A stretch of 64,000 nt of DNA, taken from Algoriphagus sp. Lineage in GTDB: Bacteria; Bacteroidota; Bacteroidia; Cytophagales; Cyclobacteriaceae. The notes under the pieces are model-generated. The model searched no databases. It saw only the letters and a program-made list of their open reading frames with translations, and was not told where the DNA came from. The translations under genes and the position numbers were made by a program. Positions 35,176 through 43,108 of this stretch are shown one piece after another. Each line of letters starts with the position of its first letter. Position 1 is the stretch's first letter. The stretch is from NCBI GenBank assembly GCA_021298245.1, contig JAJTDZ010000002.1:122540-186539 (forward strand), given 5' to 3'.

Positions 35176-35202
35176 TTTGTGAAACAGCAAGACGTATCTT
35201 TG
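35176..35202 (+). promoter_or_regulatory. Promoter of hemW
   Basis: TTTG (35176-35179) and TATCTTTG (35195-35202), a full TAnnTTTG match, are separated by 15 bases, a little short. Transcription would start about ten bases before the hemW ATG, giving a nearly leaderless mRNA. Confidence 0.5.
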
Positions 35203-35219
35203 TAGCTCATTACTTGTTC

Positions 35220-36371
35220 ATGGCAGGCATTTATATTCATATCCCCTTTTGCAAGCAAGCCTGTCATTATTGTAATTTCCATTTTTCCACAAACCATAAT
35301 AGCATGGAAGCCATGGTGGAAGCACAAGTACAAGAAATGCAACTTCGAGAGCAATACCTCCAAGGGCAACAAGTAGATACGGTATATTTTGGAGGCGGAA
35401 CACCCTCCTTGCTTCCAATAAGGTCTTTAGAAAAGCTTTTAGAAAAAATCAACTTGATCTTCCCAGGTAAAAAATCCGAAATTACCTTGGAGGCCAATCC
35501 AGATGACCTACATTCTTCTGACTTGGTTGCCTGGAAATCCTTGGGCATTGATAGACTAAGCCTAGGGGTGCAGAGTTTTCAAGACCAAATCTTAAAAAAA
35601 TACCATAGGGCACATAACTCCGAGCAAGCGAAAAAGGCTATAAAATTGGGTAGGGAAGCTGGCTTTGAAAAATTCTCCATTGACCTGATCTATGGCTATC
35701 CCCACCAGGACCATAGCTTATGGAAAGAGGATTTAAGCATCGCTTTAGAGCTAGATCCTGGGCACCTTTCCGCTTATGCCCTTACCATTGAGCCAAAAAC
35801 AGCCTTTGGTTCATGGACTAAAAAAGGAAAATTTCTACCTGCCTCTGAGGAATTTATAGCACAGCAATACGAGTACTTACTAGAGCGCTGCGACCAAGCA
35901 GGATACCTTTCCTATGAAATTTCAAACTTTAGCATTCCCACACAAATAGCCTTACATAACAGCAATTATTGGAAAGGGATACCCTACTTAGGCATAGGAC
36001 CTAGTGCCCATTCCTTCGACGGTAAATCCAGAGGACACAACCCTGCCTCAAATGCTCTCTACCTGCAAGCACTTCAAGCTAATAAAATACCTTTTGAAGA
36101 AGAGCCCCTTTCCTCGGAAGAGCGCATCAATGAGGCCATTATGATTGGACTTCGAACGATTTGGGGAGTAGATACTGAAGTTTTGGAAAAAAAATTTCAT
36201 GTAGATATCCTGCATGAAAAACAAGTGGAATTACAAAAATTAGCTGATTTAGATATGATTGAAATCAAGGGCAAGATCTTAACTTTGACCCGAAAGGGAA
36301 AGTTATTGGCAGACAGTATTGCTGCCGAACTTTTTCTAGATTCTTATGACGCCTCCACAACACAATCCTAG
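35220..36371 (+). CDS. hemW: HemW-type radical SAM protein (heme chaperone)
   Basis: Radical SAM protein of the HemN/HemW family (383 aa). The N-terminus MAGIYIHIPFCKQACHYCNF has the CxxxCxxC motif that binds the 4Fe-4S cluster. VYFGGGTPSLLP and EANPDD are the SAM-binding signatures, and LSLGVQSFQD and DLIYGYPHQ follow. The protein lacks the long N-terminal extension of true oxygen-independent coproporphyrinogen oxidase HemN, so HemW, a heme-binding chaperone, is preferred. The ATG at 35220 was chosen over the TTG at 35214. It overlaps the DciA-like gene by 26 bases. It is divergent from the DUF4271-hemD operon, so two tetrapyrrole genes flank one intergenic region. Confidence 0.9.
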   Translation: MAGIYIHIPFCKQACHYCNFHFSTNHNSMEAMVEAQVQEMQLREQYLQGQQVDTVYFGGGTPSLLPIRSLEKLLEKINLIFPGKKSEITLEANPDDLHSSDLVAWKSLGIDRLSLGVQSFQDQILKKYHRAHNSEQAKKAIKLGREAGFEKFSIDLIYGYPHQDHSLWKEDLSIALELDPGHLSAYALTIEPKTAFGSWTKKGKFLPASEEFIAQQYEYLLERCDQAGYLSYEISNFSIPTQIALHNSNYWKGIPYLGIGPSAHSFDGKSRGHNPASNALYLQALQANKIPFEEEPLSSEERINEAIMIGLRTIWGVDTEVLEKKFHVDILHEKQVELQKLADLDMIEIKGKILTLTRKGKLLADSIAAELFLDSYDASTTQS

Positions 36372-36657
36372 AAAAAAAGATGCTGCTCCATTAGAAGAGG
36401 CTTTGAAAGATTTATGGAAAGCTTACAGCCTAGAAGAAGCATACCAAGAAAAATTGTTGATTGCCTCCTGGCCGGAACTAATGGGCAAATCCATAGCAGA
36501 CCGAACAGGTACGATTTATATAAAAAACAAAAAACTGTTTGTCTTTATCACCTCAGGCCCCGTGAAAAAAGAATTGCAGCTAAGCAAATCAAAGGTATTG
36601 GCTCTCATAGAAACTAAACTTGGAAAGGGAATCGTAGAAGACCTGGCTTTTTTATAA
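36346..36657 (+). CDS. DciA-like protein (DUF721)
   Basis: 103-residue protein of the DUF721/DciA family. DciA loads the replicative helicase DnaB in bacteria that lack DnaC. The family pattern is visible: ASWPELMGKSIADRTGTIYIKNKKLFV followed by PVKKELQLSKSKVLALI. This is the short KH-like form found in Bacteroidota, without the N-terminal extension of some proteobacterial members. It overlaps the 3' end of hemW by 26 bases in another frame and is probably translated by coupling. Confidence 0.82.
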   Translation: MTPPQHNPRKKDAAPLEEALKDLWKAYSLEEAYQEKLLIASWPELMGKSIADRTGTIYIKNKKLFVFITSGPVKKELQLSKSKVLALIETKLGKGIVEDLAFL

Positions 36658-36752
36658 AAATTTTGATAAGATTTAACACTTTTTCCAATCCTCACCCTAA
36701 TCAAATGTAGGTAAGGATTCAGGTACATTCCCTATTTTTGATGGGTAATCCC

Positions 36753-38813
36753 ATGAACAAATTCAATCCTTTTTCCCTAGGTAAAATCAGCTTTTTGCTA
36801 GCCATTTTAGTTTGGCTTGCCTTGGTGACTGTGGACTTGATTCGAATTTTTGGGATGATCAATAACCTAGAATCAGGCATTTCAGAAGAAATTACCTGGA
36901 CTCTTGAGTTGCTTTTTTTTAGTATGCTATACCTTCTGTATAGGCATATTTATCGAAAAATGCGAGAATTGGATTTTTTGACTCTACTCTGGAGAGGGAC
37001 CTCTACGGGAATTTTCGCGGCAGGAGCAGGATTTTTGACCGATTTGTTATTTTTCTCACTGGGCGATAGTAAAATCAGTTCAGATCCCTTTTTAAAAAAT
37101 ATATTCTACCATCTCAATTTTGCTTTCACCAGTGCTTTCCTAATTTCCACTACCCTATTGTGGAGGCATTTGATCTTGTACCAGCGCAGCAAACAAGTGG
37201 TCAATCAATGGCAAGTATTTGAAGTGATGATGGGTATTGCCCTGTTTTTTGTCTTTTTCAATCAAAATAAGTTTGATTATAGCTTCTTTTTTGGATTGAT
37301 AGTGTTGGTGATTTTATCCTTACTCTTATCGAGTAACTTAAAATGGATTCCTTACCTAAATTTTAAAGAAAAATGGAAATCCTTACTTTTTCTGTTTCTC
37401 ATATTCCTGTGTGCCAGTTTCCTTTTCTATAGAATTCTTTCCTATGGCAATGAAGCAAGATTACAAATCAACTTGACAGACAATTTGTTTTTGATGGGCT
37501 TATTCGCCTTCGTTTTTCTCTATGCTCTGTTTAGCTTTTTAGTTACCCTTTTCAATCTCCCCACCTCCTCTGTTTTCGAACAAAAACTTACTGAGGCCAT
37601 CAATTTTCAAAAATTAAGTCAATCCATACAGCCCGAGGAAAACGAAGAAAAGGTACTTGATATCCTTTTAGATTCTTGCGTAGGCGCCTCATATTCGGAT
37701 GGAGCTTGGCTAGAAATAAAGTCTACTCTAGGTTCTCCTGTTTTGATGCCCCCTCAAGGTTTAGATTCCACTACCCAATCTGCCTTATCCAAAGAAATTT
37801 CTTCCATGAATCATGTGGCATCCTGGGAGCAAGACAGCGGAGCTGATCAAATTTCTCCCTTGCCTCTACGGCTAAGCCATGACACCTTTAAGACAGCTTT
37901 GTTGGTCCCACTCTTGATCAACAGGCGGATGATAGGTAAAATTATTTTAGTCAAAGAAGTAAAAGAAGGTTACAATAAAGAAATGCTGGGGATCATAGGC
38001 ACTTTTTCCAGACAAGCCTGCATTGCAGTAGAAAACCACCAACTTCTCAAACAATCTTTACAAAATGAACGGTACCAAGAGGAACTAAAAATCGCGCAAA
38101 GGGTACAAAAAGCCTTACTACCCGTTCGCTTGGATCACTCTTCAGCATTTACCTTATGTGCCTATTCCCACACTGCTGATGAGGTGGGAGGGGACTACTA
38201 CGACACCTACAAGGAGAATGAACATACCTACGTCTTAATTATTGGAGATGTGTCAGGAAAGGGAACTTCTGCAGCATTCCATATGGCCCAAATGAAAGGT
38301 GTATTCCAAAGCTTGATTCAACTTGAAATGCCGCCTGCAGCCTTTATGGAAAAAGCAAATGCTGCCTTGAGCAAATGCTTGGAAAAAAACCATTTTATTA
38401 CCGCATCGATTTTCAGAATTGATTGTGAAAAGAAAGAATTCACCCATGCTAGAGCAGGGCATATTCCCACGCTGATGTACAAGGCAAAAGAGAAAAAATC
38501 GGCCTTATTAGAAATCGATGGACTTGGATTGGGAATTTTAAGAAACCAGACTTACCAAAATCACGTTTATGAAAAAACCTATTCATTTGCTCCCGGAGAT
38601 ATCTTGGTCATGCTAACAGATGGAATTCTGGAAGGAAAAAACCAACATGGGGAACAATTTGGATATGAACGAATCAAAAATTTAGTGGAAATCCACCATC
38701 ATAAATCTCCAGAGGATATCCAACAACTGCTAATACTTGCACTTCATGACTTTGTGGGCGGTGACGGTATAATAGACGATGATTATTCCCTTCTGCTTGT
38801 CAAATTTAGTTAA
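36753..38813 (+). CDS. Membrane-bound SpoIIE/RsbU-type protein serine phosphatase
   Basis: PP2C-like phosphatase (686 aa) that would dephosphorylate the downstream STAS protein. Residues about 10-270 contain about eight membrane helices (FLLAILVWLALVTVDLI and more). A GAF-like sensor region follows at about 285-440. The PPM domain at about 455-685 has DEVGGDYYD, IGDVSGKGTSAAFHMA, THARAGHIPTLMY, LTDGILEGKN and DDDYSLLLV, with the metal-binding aspartates present. I chose the ATG at 36753; a TATTTTTG box (36733-36740) lies just upstream and speaks against the earlier start. It leads a three-gene partner-switching module with the STAS protein (23 bases) and the HATPase. Confidence 0.9.
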   Translation: MNKFNPFSLGKISFLLAILVWLALVTVDLIRIFGMINNLESGISEEITWTLELLFFSMLYLLYRHIYRKMRELDFLTLLWRGTSTGIFAAGAGFLTDLLFFSLGDSKISSDPFLKNIFYHLNFAFTSAFLISTTLLWRHLILYQRSKQVVNQWQVFEVMMGIALFFVFFNQNKFDYSFFFGLIVLVILSLLLSSNLKWIPYLNFKEKWKSLLFLFLIFLCASFLFYRILSYGNEARLQINLTDNLFLMGLFAFVFLYALFSFLVTLFNLPTSSVFEQKLTEAINFQKLSQSIQPEENEEKVLDILLDSCVGASYSDGAWLEIKSTLGSPVLMPPQGLDSTTQSALSKEISSMNHVASWEQDSGADQISPLPLRLSHDTFKTALLVPLLINRRMIGKIILVKEVKEGYNKEMLGIIGTFSRQACIAVENHQLLKQSLQNERYQEELKIAQRVQKALLPVRLDHSSAFTLCAYSHTADEVGGDYYDTYKENEHTYVLIIGDVSGKGTSAAFHMAQMKGVFQSLIQLEMPPAAFMEKANAALSKCLEKNHFITASIFRIDCEKKEFTHARAGHIPTLMYKAKEKKSALLEIDGLGLGILRNQTYQNHVYEKTYSFAPGDILVMLTDGILEGKNQHGEQFGYERIKNLVEIHHHKSPEDIQQLLILALHDFVGGDGIIDDDYSLLLVKFS

Positions 38814-38836
38814 TCACCACCCCTAAGAATATAGCC

Positions 38837-39181
38837 ATGCTTCAACTAGAGAAACAAAAAAAGGGCAAAAATGATCTCCTCAGATTGATTGGGGAAGTAG
38901 ATGCCAGCAACTCCCTGATTCTAGATCAAGCCATACAGGAACTTATTCAGGCAGGTATTTCAACGCTTTTGATCGATGGCAATAAATTAACTTACATTTC
39001 TTCTGCTGGCCTAGGAGTCTTTATGTCTTACCTAGAAGAATTTAAGGAAAAAGGAATACGAATGGTAATCTTTGGGTTAAATGAACAAGTAATAGAGGTA
39101 TTCAAGATTCTTGGTTTGGATAAATTGATCCCCCTAGTAAAAGATCAAGCTGAAGCAGAAGCACATTGCCATGAAGAATAA
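38837..39181 (+). CDS. STAS-domain anti-sigma factor antagonist (RsbV/SpoIIAA-like)
   Basis: 114-residue single STAS domain. In partner switching the unphosphorylated form binds the HATPase kinase. The motif LTYISSAGLGVFMSYLEE holds the serine that is usually phosphorylated (the second Ser of I-S-S-A-G). The N-terminal strands (LRLIGEVDASN) and the C-terminal helix (IEVFKILGLDKLI) are complete. The acidic C-terminal tail ends in EAHCHEE. It lies between the phosphatase and the kinase and overlaps the latter by 11 bases, a sign of tight coupling. Confidence 0.92.
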   Translation: MLQLEKQKKGKNDLLRLIGEVDASNSLILDQAIQELIQAGISTLLIDGNKLTYISSAGLGVFMSYLEEFKEKGIRMVIFGLNEQVIEVFKILGLDKLIPLVKDQAEAEAHCHEE

Positions 39182-39584
39182 ACTGCATTTAAATTGCCAA
39201 ACTTCCGCTCTTTCAGAATTGAGGACATTTTTACATGTGACTTTATCTGAAGTTCAGCTCAATGACATCGAGCGTCATCAAGTCACTTTGGCAGTGGAAG
39301 AAGTTTGTGCCAACTTGATTATTCATTCCCACTCCTGCAATCCTAAAGAAAGAATTGAATTGGAAATTTTAAAAAACAGAAAAGGAGTAATTTTTGAGAT
39401 TACAGACCAAGGGGAGGCCTTCAACCTGTTGGACTACGATGCCCCAGAACTCAAGCAAGTCGTGGAAGAAAAAAGAAAGGGAGGTTTAGGAATCATTTTG
39501 GTAAAAAAAATTATGGATGAAATTGAATTTGAATCCAAAAACGGTAAAAATATTTGTAGATTAATTAAAAATTTTCCCGCTTAG
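39171..39584 (+). CDS. RsbW/SpoIIAB-like HATPase serine kinase
   Basis: 137-residue GHKL ATPase of the anti-sigma-factor/serine-kinase type. The N-box is in AVEEVCANLIIHSH (E and N). The G1 box is ITDQGEAFN (DxG), and the G2 box is KGGLGIILVKKIMDE. It should phosphorylate the STAS partner and bind a further target when that partner is phosphorylated. The classical target is a sigma factor, but none is encoded next to the module, so the output is unknown. It is the last gene of the module; a new promoter follows at 39640. Confidence 0.9.
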   Translation: MKNKLHLNCQTSALSELRTFLHVTLSEVQLNDIERHQVTLAVEEVCANLIIHSHSCNPKERIELEILKNRKGVIFEITDQGEAFNLLDYDAPELKQVVEEKRKGGLGIILVKKIMDEIEFESKNGKNICRLIKNFPA

Positions 39585-39639
39585 GGAAGAATGACCTTCC
39601 TCTAGTACAGGCTAATTCTAAATTTCCCTTTTAACTTCG

Positions 39640-39647
39640 TATATTTG
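39640..39647 (+). promoter_or_regulatory. -7 box upstream of the PPIC foldase genes
   Basis: TATATTTG is a full match to TAnnTTTG, 24 bases before the ATG at 39672. It overlaps the TTG that the ORF track uses as a start, which supports the downstream start. The -33 element is weak. Confidence 0.5.
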
Positions 39648-39671
39648 ATTGATTTTACGGTTTTGCAATTC

Positions 39672-41651
39672 ATGAATATCCGGATCCTTTCGGCAACCCT
39701 ACTACTTATTTCATTGATTTTGGTGGGTACTTCCCTGCCCCTAAGGGCTCAAGTACAAGAAGAGGTGCTTTTTTCTGTAGGTCAAAAACAAGTAGAGAAG
39801 AAGGAATTTTTATATCTCCTAACCAAAGGTAAGGGACTAGGAAATGCATCTGGATCATTCAGCCGAGAAGAATTTGAGGAAAATTTTGATCTTTTTTTAA
39901 AATTTAAGCTGAGGGTTATTGAAGCTGAAGCACTTGGCTTAGATACCTTGGAAGAATTTAAATTGGAGTTTGATTCGTTTAAAGAATCTCTAATTTTTCC
40001 ATTTTTAATCAAAAATTCAGTTCAGGAAGGAGAGGTCAGCAAAGTTTACGGTAGAATGCAAGAAATAGTACGTGCAAGTCATATACTTTTTCAAATTCCT
40101 TACAATGCTAGTACAGAAGATACCTTGACCGTTTTGAAATTAGCCCTGCAAGTGAAATCAGAAATAGAAAATGGGGGAGATATCAATGAACTTGCTGTTA
40201 AATACTCTGATGACCCTTCTGCAAAAATAAATAAAGGAGATTTGGGCTATTTTACCAGCCTTCAGATGGTACCTCAATTTGAGGAGGCTGCTTTTGGACT
40301 GCCCATTGGTACTGTGTCGGATCCCGTACTTACAGATTTTGGCTATCATATTCTTCAAGTCAAGGACCGCCAGCCTAATCCAGGGGAGGTAAGTGTTTCC
40401 CATATTTTGGTGCGATTTGATTCTGAAAATTTGGCTCAAGAAGAAAGTGCAAGAAGAAAAGTAGGTGACATATATGCAGAAATTCAAAAAGAAACTACTC
40501 TTTGGGAAGAGATAGTTAAGTCGTATTCAGAAGATCCAGCCACAAAGGATATTGGGGGGAAATTACCCTGGTTTGGGATCGGTACCATGATTCCGGAATT
40601 TGAAGTGGCTGCATTTTCTCTTACTGAAGTTGGGGAAATTTCACCACCCTTGAAGACCCCTTATGGGTACCACATTTTAAGATTGGAGGGGAAAAGAGAG
40701 CTTCCTTCCTTTGAAGAGTTGGAGCAAAGCATCAAATCCAAATTATTTCGCCAATCCAAATCAAACTTGATTCAATCCCAAGTCGAAGCTATACAAAAAG
40801 CCCGGTTTGGATTTAAAGAAAATGAGAGTACTATCCAACAATTAGCAACTGAACTGAATAGTGTTCCATTTGAAAATATTGGTGCAACCTTGGCCAGCAA
40901 AGGATGGGCAGGGGCAGAGCTTTTTGTACTTAAAGACATTTCTTACAGTGCAACTACTCTTTGGGAGTTTATGAAAACACAGGCCATACTTCCTCAACCC
41001 AATCAAGCTACCTTTGATGGTTGGTATACCTTTTTTGTAAGTCAAAAACTAGCGGAGACCGAGGTAAAAGATTTAGAAGAGAATAACAAAGAGTATCAGC
41101 TTCTTTTGAAGGAATATCGAGATGGAATTTTATTTTTCTCTTTAAATAATCAGGAAGTTTGGCAAAAAGGAATCAATGATTCCATTGGTCAAAAAGCTTA
41201 TTTTCAGAGTAACCTACAAAATTACCAATGGAAAAAAAGGGTACAAGCCTCCCTAATAAAAGTTGAAGACAACAGCAAACTTGAAAGTGCCAGAAAATAT
41301 CTTCAATTCAAAAATCTTGAAGCTTCTACCCTTTCTGGATTTGAGGCAGCATTTCCGGAAGGTTTTAGCATAGAATCTGGAAATTTTGAATACGAAGATC
41401 ATCCCTTACTTTCATTTGTGGATCTGAATAAACCCTACCAAGAGCTTAGTCAGGAAGGAAATACCTACCTAATCCTGCTCGGAAAAACTAGCCCTGCAGG
41501 TCCAAGACTTTTTGAGGAGTCTAGAGGATTGGTAATAAGAGATTATCAGGATTTTCTAGAAAAATCACTCGTCGATAGACTCCTTGCTAAATATCCCGTT
41601 GTGATCAATTCGGTAGTTAAAGAAAAAGCATTTCAGGACCTAAACCAGTAA
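39672..41651 (+). CDS. Periplasmic peptidylprolyl isomerase with two PPIC domains
   Basis: Exported foldase of the SurA/PrsA type (659 aa) that would help outer-membrane and secreted proteins to fold. It has a signal peptide (ILSATLLLISLILVGTSLPL). A helical N-domain is followed by two parvulin domains: the first at about 125-220 (ASHILFQIPYNAS, KGDLGYFTSLQMVPQFEEAA, GYHILQVKDR) and the second at about 235-335 (VSHILVRFDSE, GGKLPWFGIGTMIPEFEVAAF, GYHILRLEGKRE). A long C-terminal part of about 310 residues has no domain I recognise. The ATG at 39672 was chosen over the TTG at 39645. It is 38 bases upstream of the SurA-like gene, with which it forms an operon. Confidence 0.9.
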   Translation: MNIRILSATLLLISLILVGTSLPLRAQVQEEVLFSVGQKQVEKKEFLYLLTKGKGLGNASGSFSREEFEENFDLFLKFKLRVIEAEALGLDTLEEFKLEFDSFKESLIFPFLIKNSVQEGEVSKVYGRMQEIVRASHILFQIPYNASTEDTLTVLKLALQVKSEIENGGDINELAVKYSDDPSAKINKGDLGYFTSLQMVPQFEEAAFGLPIGTVSDPVLTDFGYHILQVKDRQPNPGEVSVSHILVRFDSENLAQEESARRKVGDIYAEIQKETTLWEEIVKSYSEDPATKDIGGKLPWFGIGTMIPEFEVAAFSLTEVGEISPPLKTPYGYHILRLEGKRELPSFEELEQSIKSKLFRQSKSNLIQSQVEAIQKARFGFKENESTIQQLATELNSVPFENIGATLASKGWAGAELFVLKDISYSATTLWEFMKTQAILPQPNQATFDGWYTFFVSQKLAETEVKDLEENNKEYQLLLKEYRDGILFFSLNNQEVWQKGINDSIGQKAYFQSNLQNYQWKKRVQASLIKVEDNSKLESARKYLQFKNLEASTLSGFEAAFPEGFSIESGNFEYEDHPLLSFVDLNKPYQELSQEGNTYLILLGKTSPAGPRLFEESRGLVIRDYQDFLEKSLVDRLLAKYPVVINSVVKEKAFQDLNQ

Positions 41652-41689
41652 CCCAAAGGATCCTACATTCCAGATTAAGAACCTATTTT

Positions 41690-43051
41690 ATGAAATTATT
41701 CCAACGACTTTTCTATTGTTTTAGCATCCTTGGCTTTTTTACCCAAGTGCAAGCCCAAGAAACAGCTACAGGACAGGTGTTAGATAAGATTGTTGCCAAA
41801 GTAGACAATAACATTGTTTTAGAGTCTGAAGTACAAAAAACCTATATCGAGGCTCTTTCTCAAGCCCAACAAGGGATTGAAGCCCCTACACGCTGTACTG
41901 TGTTTGAGAGCCTACTCATCAATAAGCTGATGGTGGCAAAAGCAGAAATAGATTCGGTAATCGTCACTGATGCAGAAGTTTTGCTTCAAACCAACAATAG
42001 ATTTAGCATGGTTATGCAACAGTTTGGCGGGGATGAGTCCATGCTCGCTGAAATGTATGGCAAAACAGCAGATCAATTGAAGGCAGAACTTGAGGAGGTG
42101 ATTCGAGAACAACTCATTGTGCAAAAAATGCGGGCCACCATTACGGAAGGAATCACGGTTTCCCCAGCAGAGGTTAGAGCTTTTTATTACAGCATTCCCA
42201 AAGACTCTCTACCCCTATTTACTTCGGAAGCTACGGTAGGACAAATTGTGAGAAAACCAAAAACAAACCCCCAAGTTAGGGAGCAACTCATTTCCCAACT
42301 TCTAAAATTCAAAAATGAAATTGGTACCGGTAAGGCCACCTTTGCAGAACTTGCACGTGCGTATTCCGAAGATCCGGGTTCTGCAGCACAAGGTGGAGAT
42401 TTAGGATTTTTTAGAAGAGGTGAATTGGCACCAGAATACGAGGCCACCGCCCTCAACCTTAGGCCAGGAGAGATTTCCGAGCCCGTGGAAACCCAATTTG
42501 GCTTTCACATGATCCAACTCCTAGAAATAAAAGGATCTACTTACAATACCCGACATATATTAAGAATTCCTAAACCTACCGAAGAGGACATTCAAAAAGA
42601 AGAACGATATCTTGATAGCTTAAAAAAAGAAATTTTAGCAGGCAAAATAGATTTCGCAAAAGCTGCCAAAGAATATTCAGAAGATAGGGCAACATCAGAT
42701 GCCGGTGGATATTTTACTGATCCTGCTACCACCTCCAACCGATTGTCTTTGAGAACTTTAGAAGATCCCGTGCTTTATTTTACCATTGATACGATGTCAG
42801 TGGGAGACATTACTCATCCGATTCGCTTCGAGGATCCTCGCGAAGGCACCAAGGTGAGAGTCCTATATTACAAGGCAAGGTACCCTGCTCATAAAGCCAA
42901 TCTTAATGACGATTACGAAAAAATGAAAGCAGCTACCCTCAGAAGAAAAGAAGATGAAGTTTTGAGTAAATGGTTTGTCACGGCCAAGGAAGATATTTTT
43001 ATTGACATTGATCCTAGCTACGACAGGTGCAATGCTTTAAAAGAAAAATAA
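41690..43051 (+). CDS. SurA-like periplasmic chaperone / peptidylprolyl isomerase
   Basis: 453-residue exported foldase most like SurA. The signal peptide ends near QVQAQ, and VLDKIVAKVDNNIVLESEV is the typical SurA N-domain start. Two parvulin domains follow: about 175-270 (GQIVRKPKTN, AQGGDLGFFRRGELAPEYEATA, GFHMIQLLEIKG) and about 275-375 (TRHILRIPKPT, SEDRATSDAGGYFTD). It carries unfolded beta-barrel proteins to BamA. It is the second gene after the larger PPIC foldase and converges on the ABC exporter gene with no clear terminator between them. Confidence 0.92.
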   Translation: MKLFQRLFYCFSILGFFTQVQAQETATGQVLDKIVAKVDNNIVLESEVQKTYIEALSQAQQGIEAPTRCTVFESLLINKLMVAKAEIDSVIVTDAEVLLQTNNRFSMVMQQFGGDESMLAEMYGKTADQLKAELEEVIREQLIVQKMRATITEGITVSPAEVRAFYYSIPKDSLPLFTSEATVGQIVRKPKTNPQVREQLISQLLKFKNEIGTGKATFAELARAYSEDPGSAAQGGDLGFFRRGELAPEYEATALNLRPGEISEPVETQFGFHMIQLLEIKGSTYNTRHILRIPKPTEEDIQKEERYLDSLKKEILAGKIDFAKAAKEYSEDRATSDAGGYFTDPATTSNRLSLRTLEDPVLYFTIDTMSVGDITHPIRFEDPREGTKVRVLYYKARYPAHKANLNDDYEKMKAATLRRKEDEVLSKWFVTAKEDIFIDIDPSYDRCNALKEK

Positions 43052-43108
43052 TTACTCCTCCAAGGAAATTTTTAAAGGATTACTAGAAAAACGACTCAAA
43101 ACTGCGCC

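Noticed and set aside
36600-39650. A sigma factor gene belonging to the partner-switching module
   Set aside because: All open frames here are accounted for by hemW, the DciA-like gene, the module and the foldase gene; none resembles a sigma factor.
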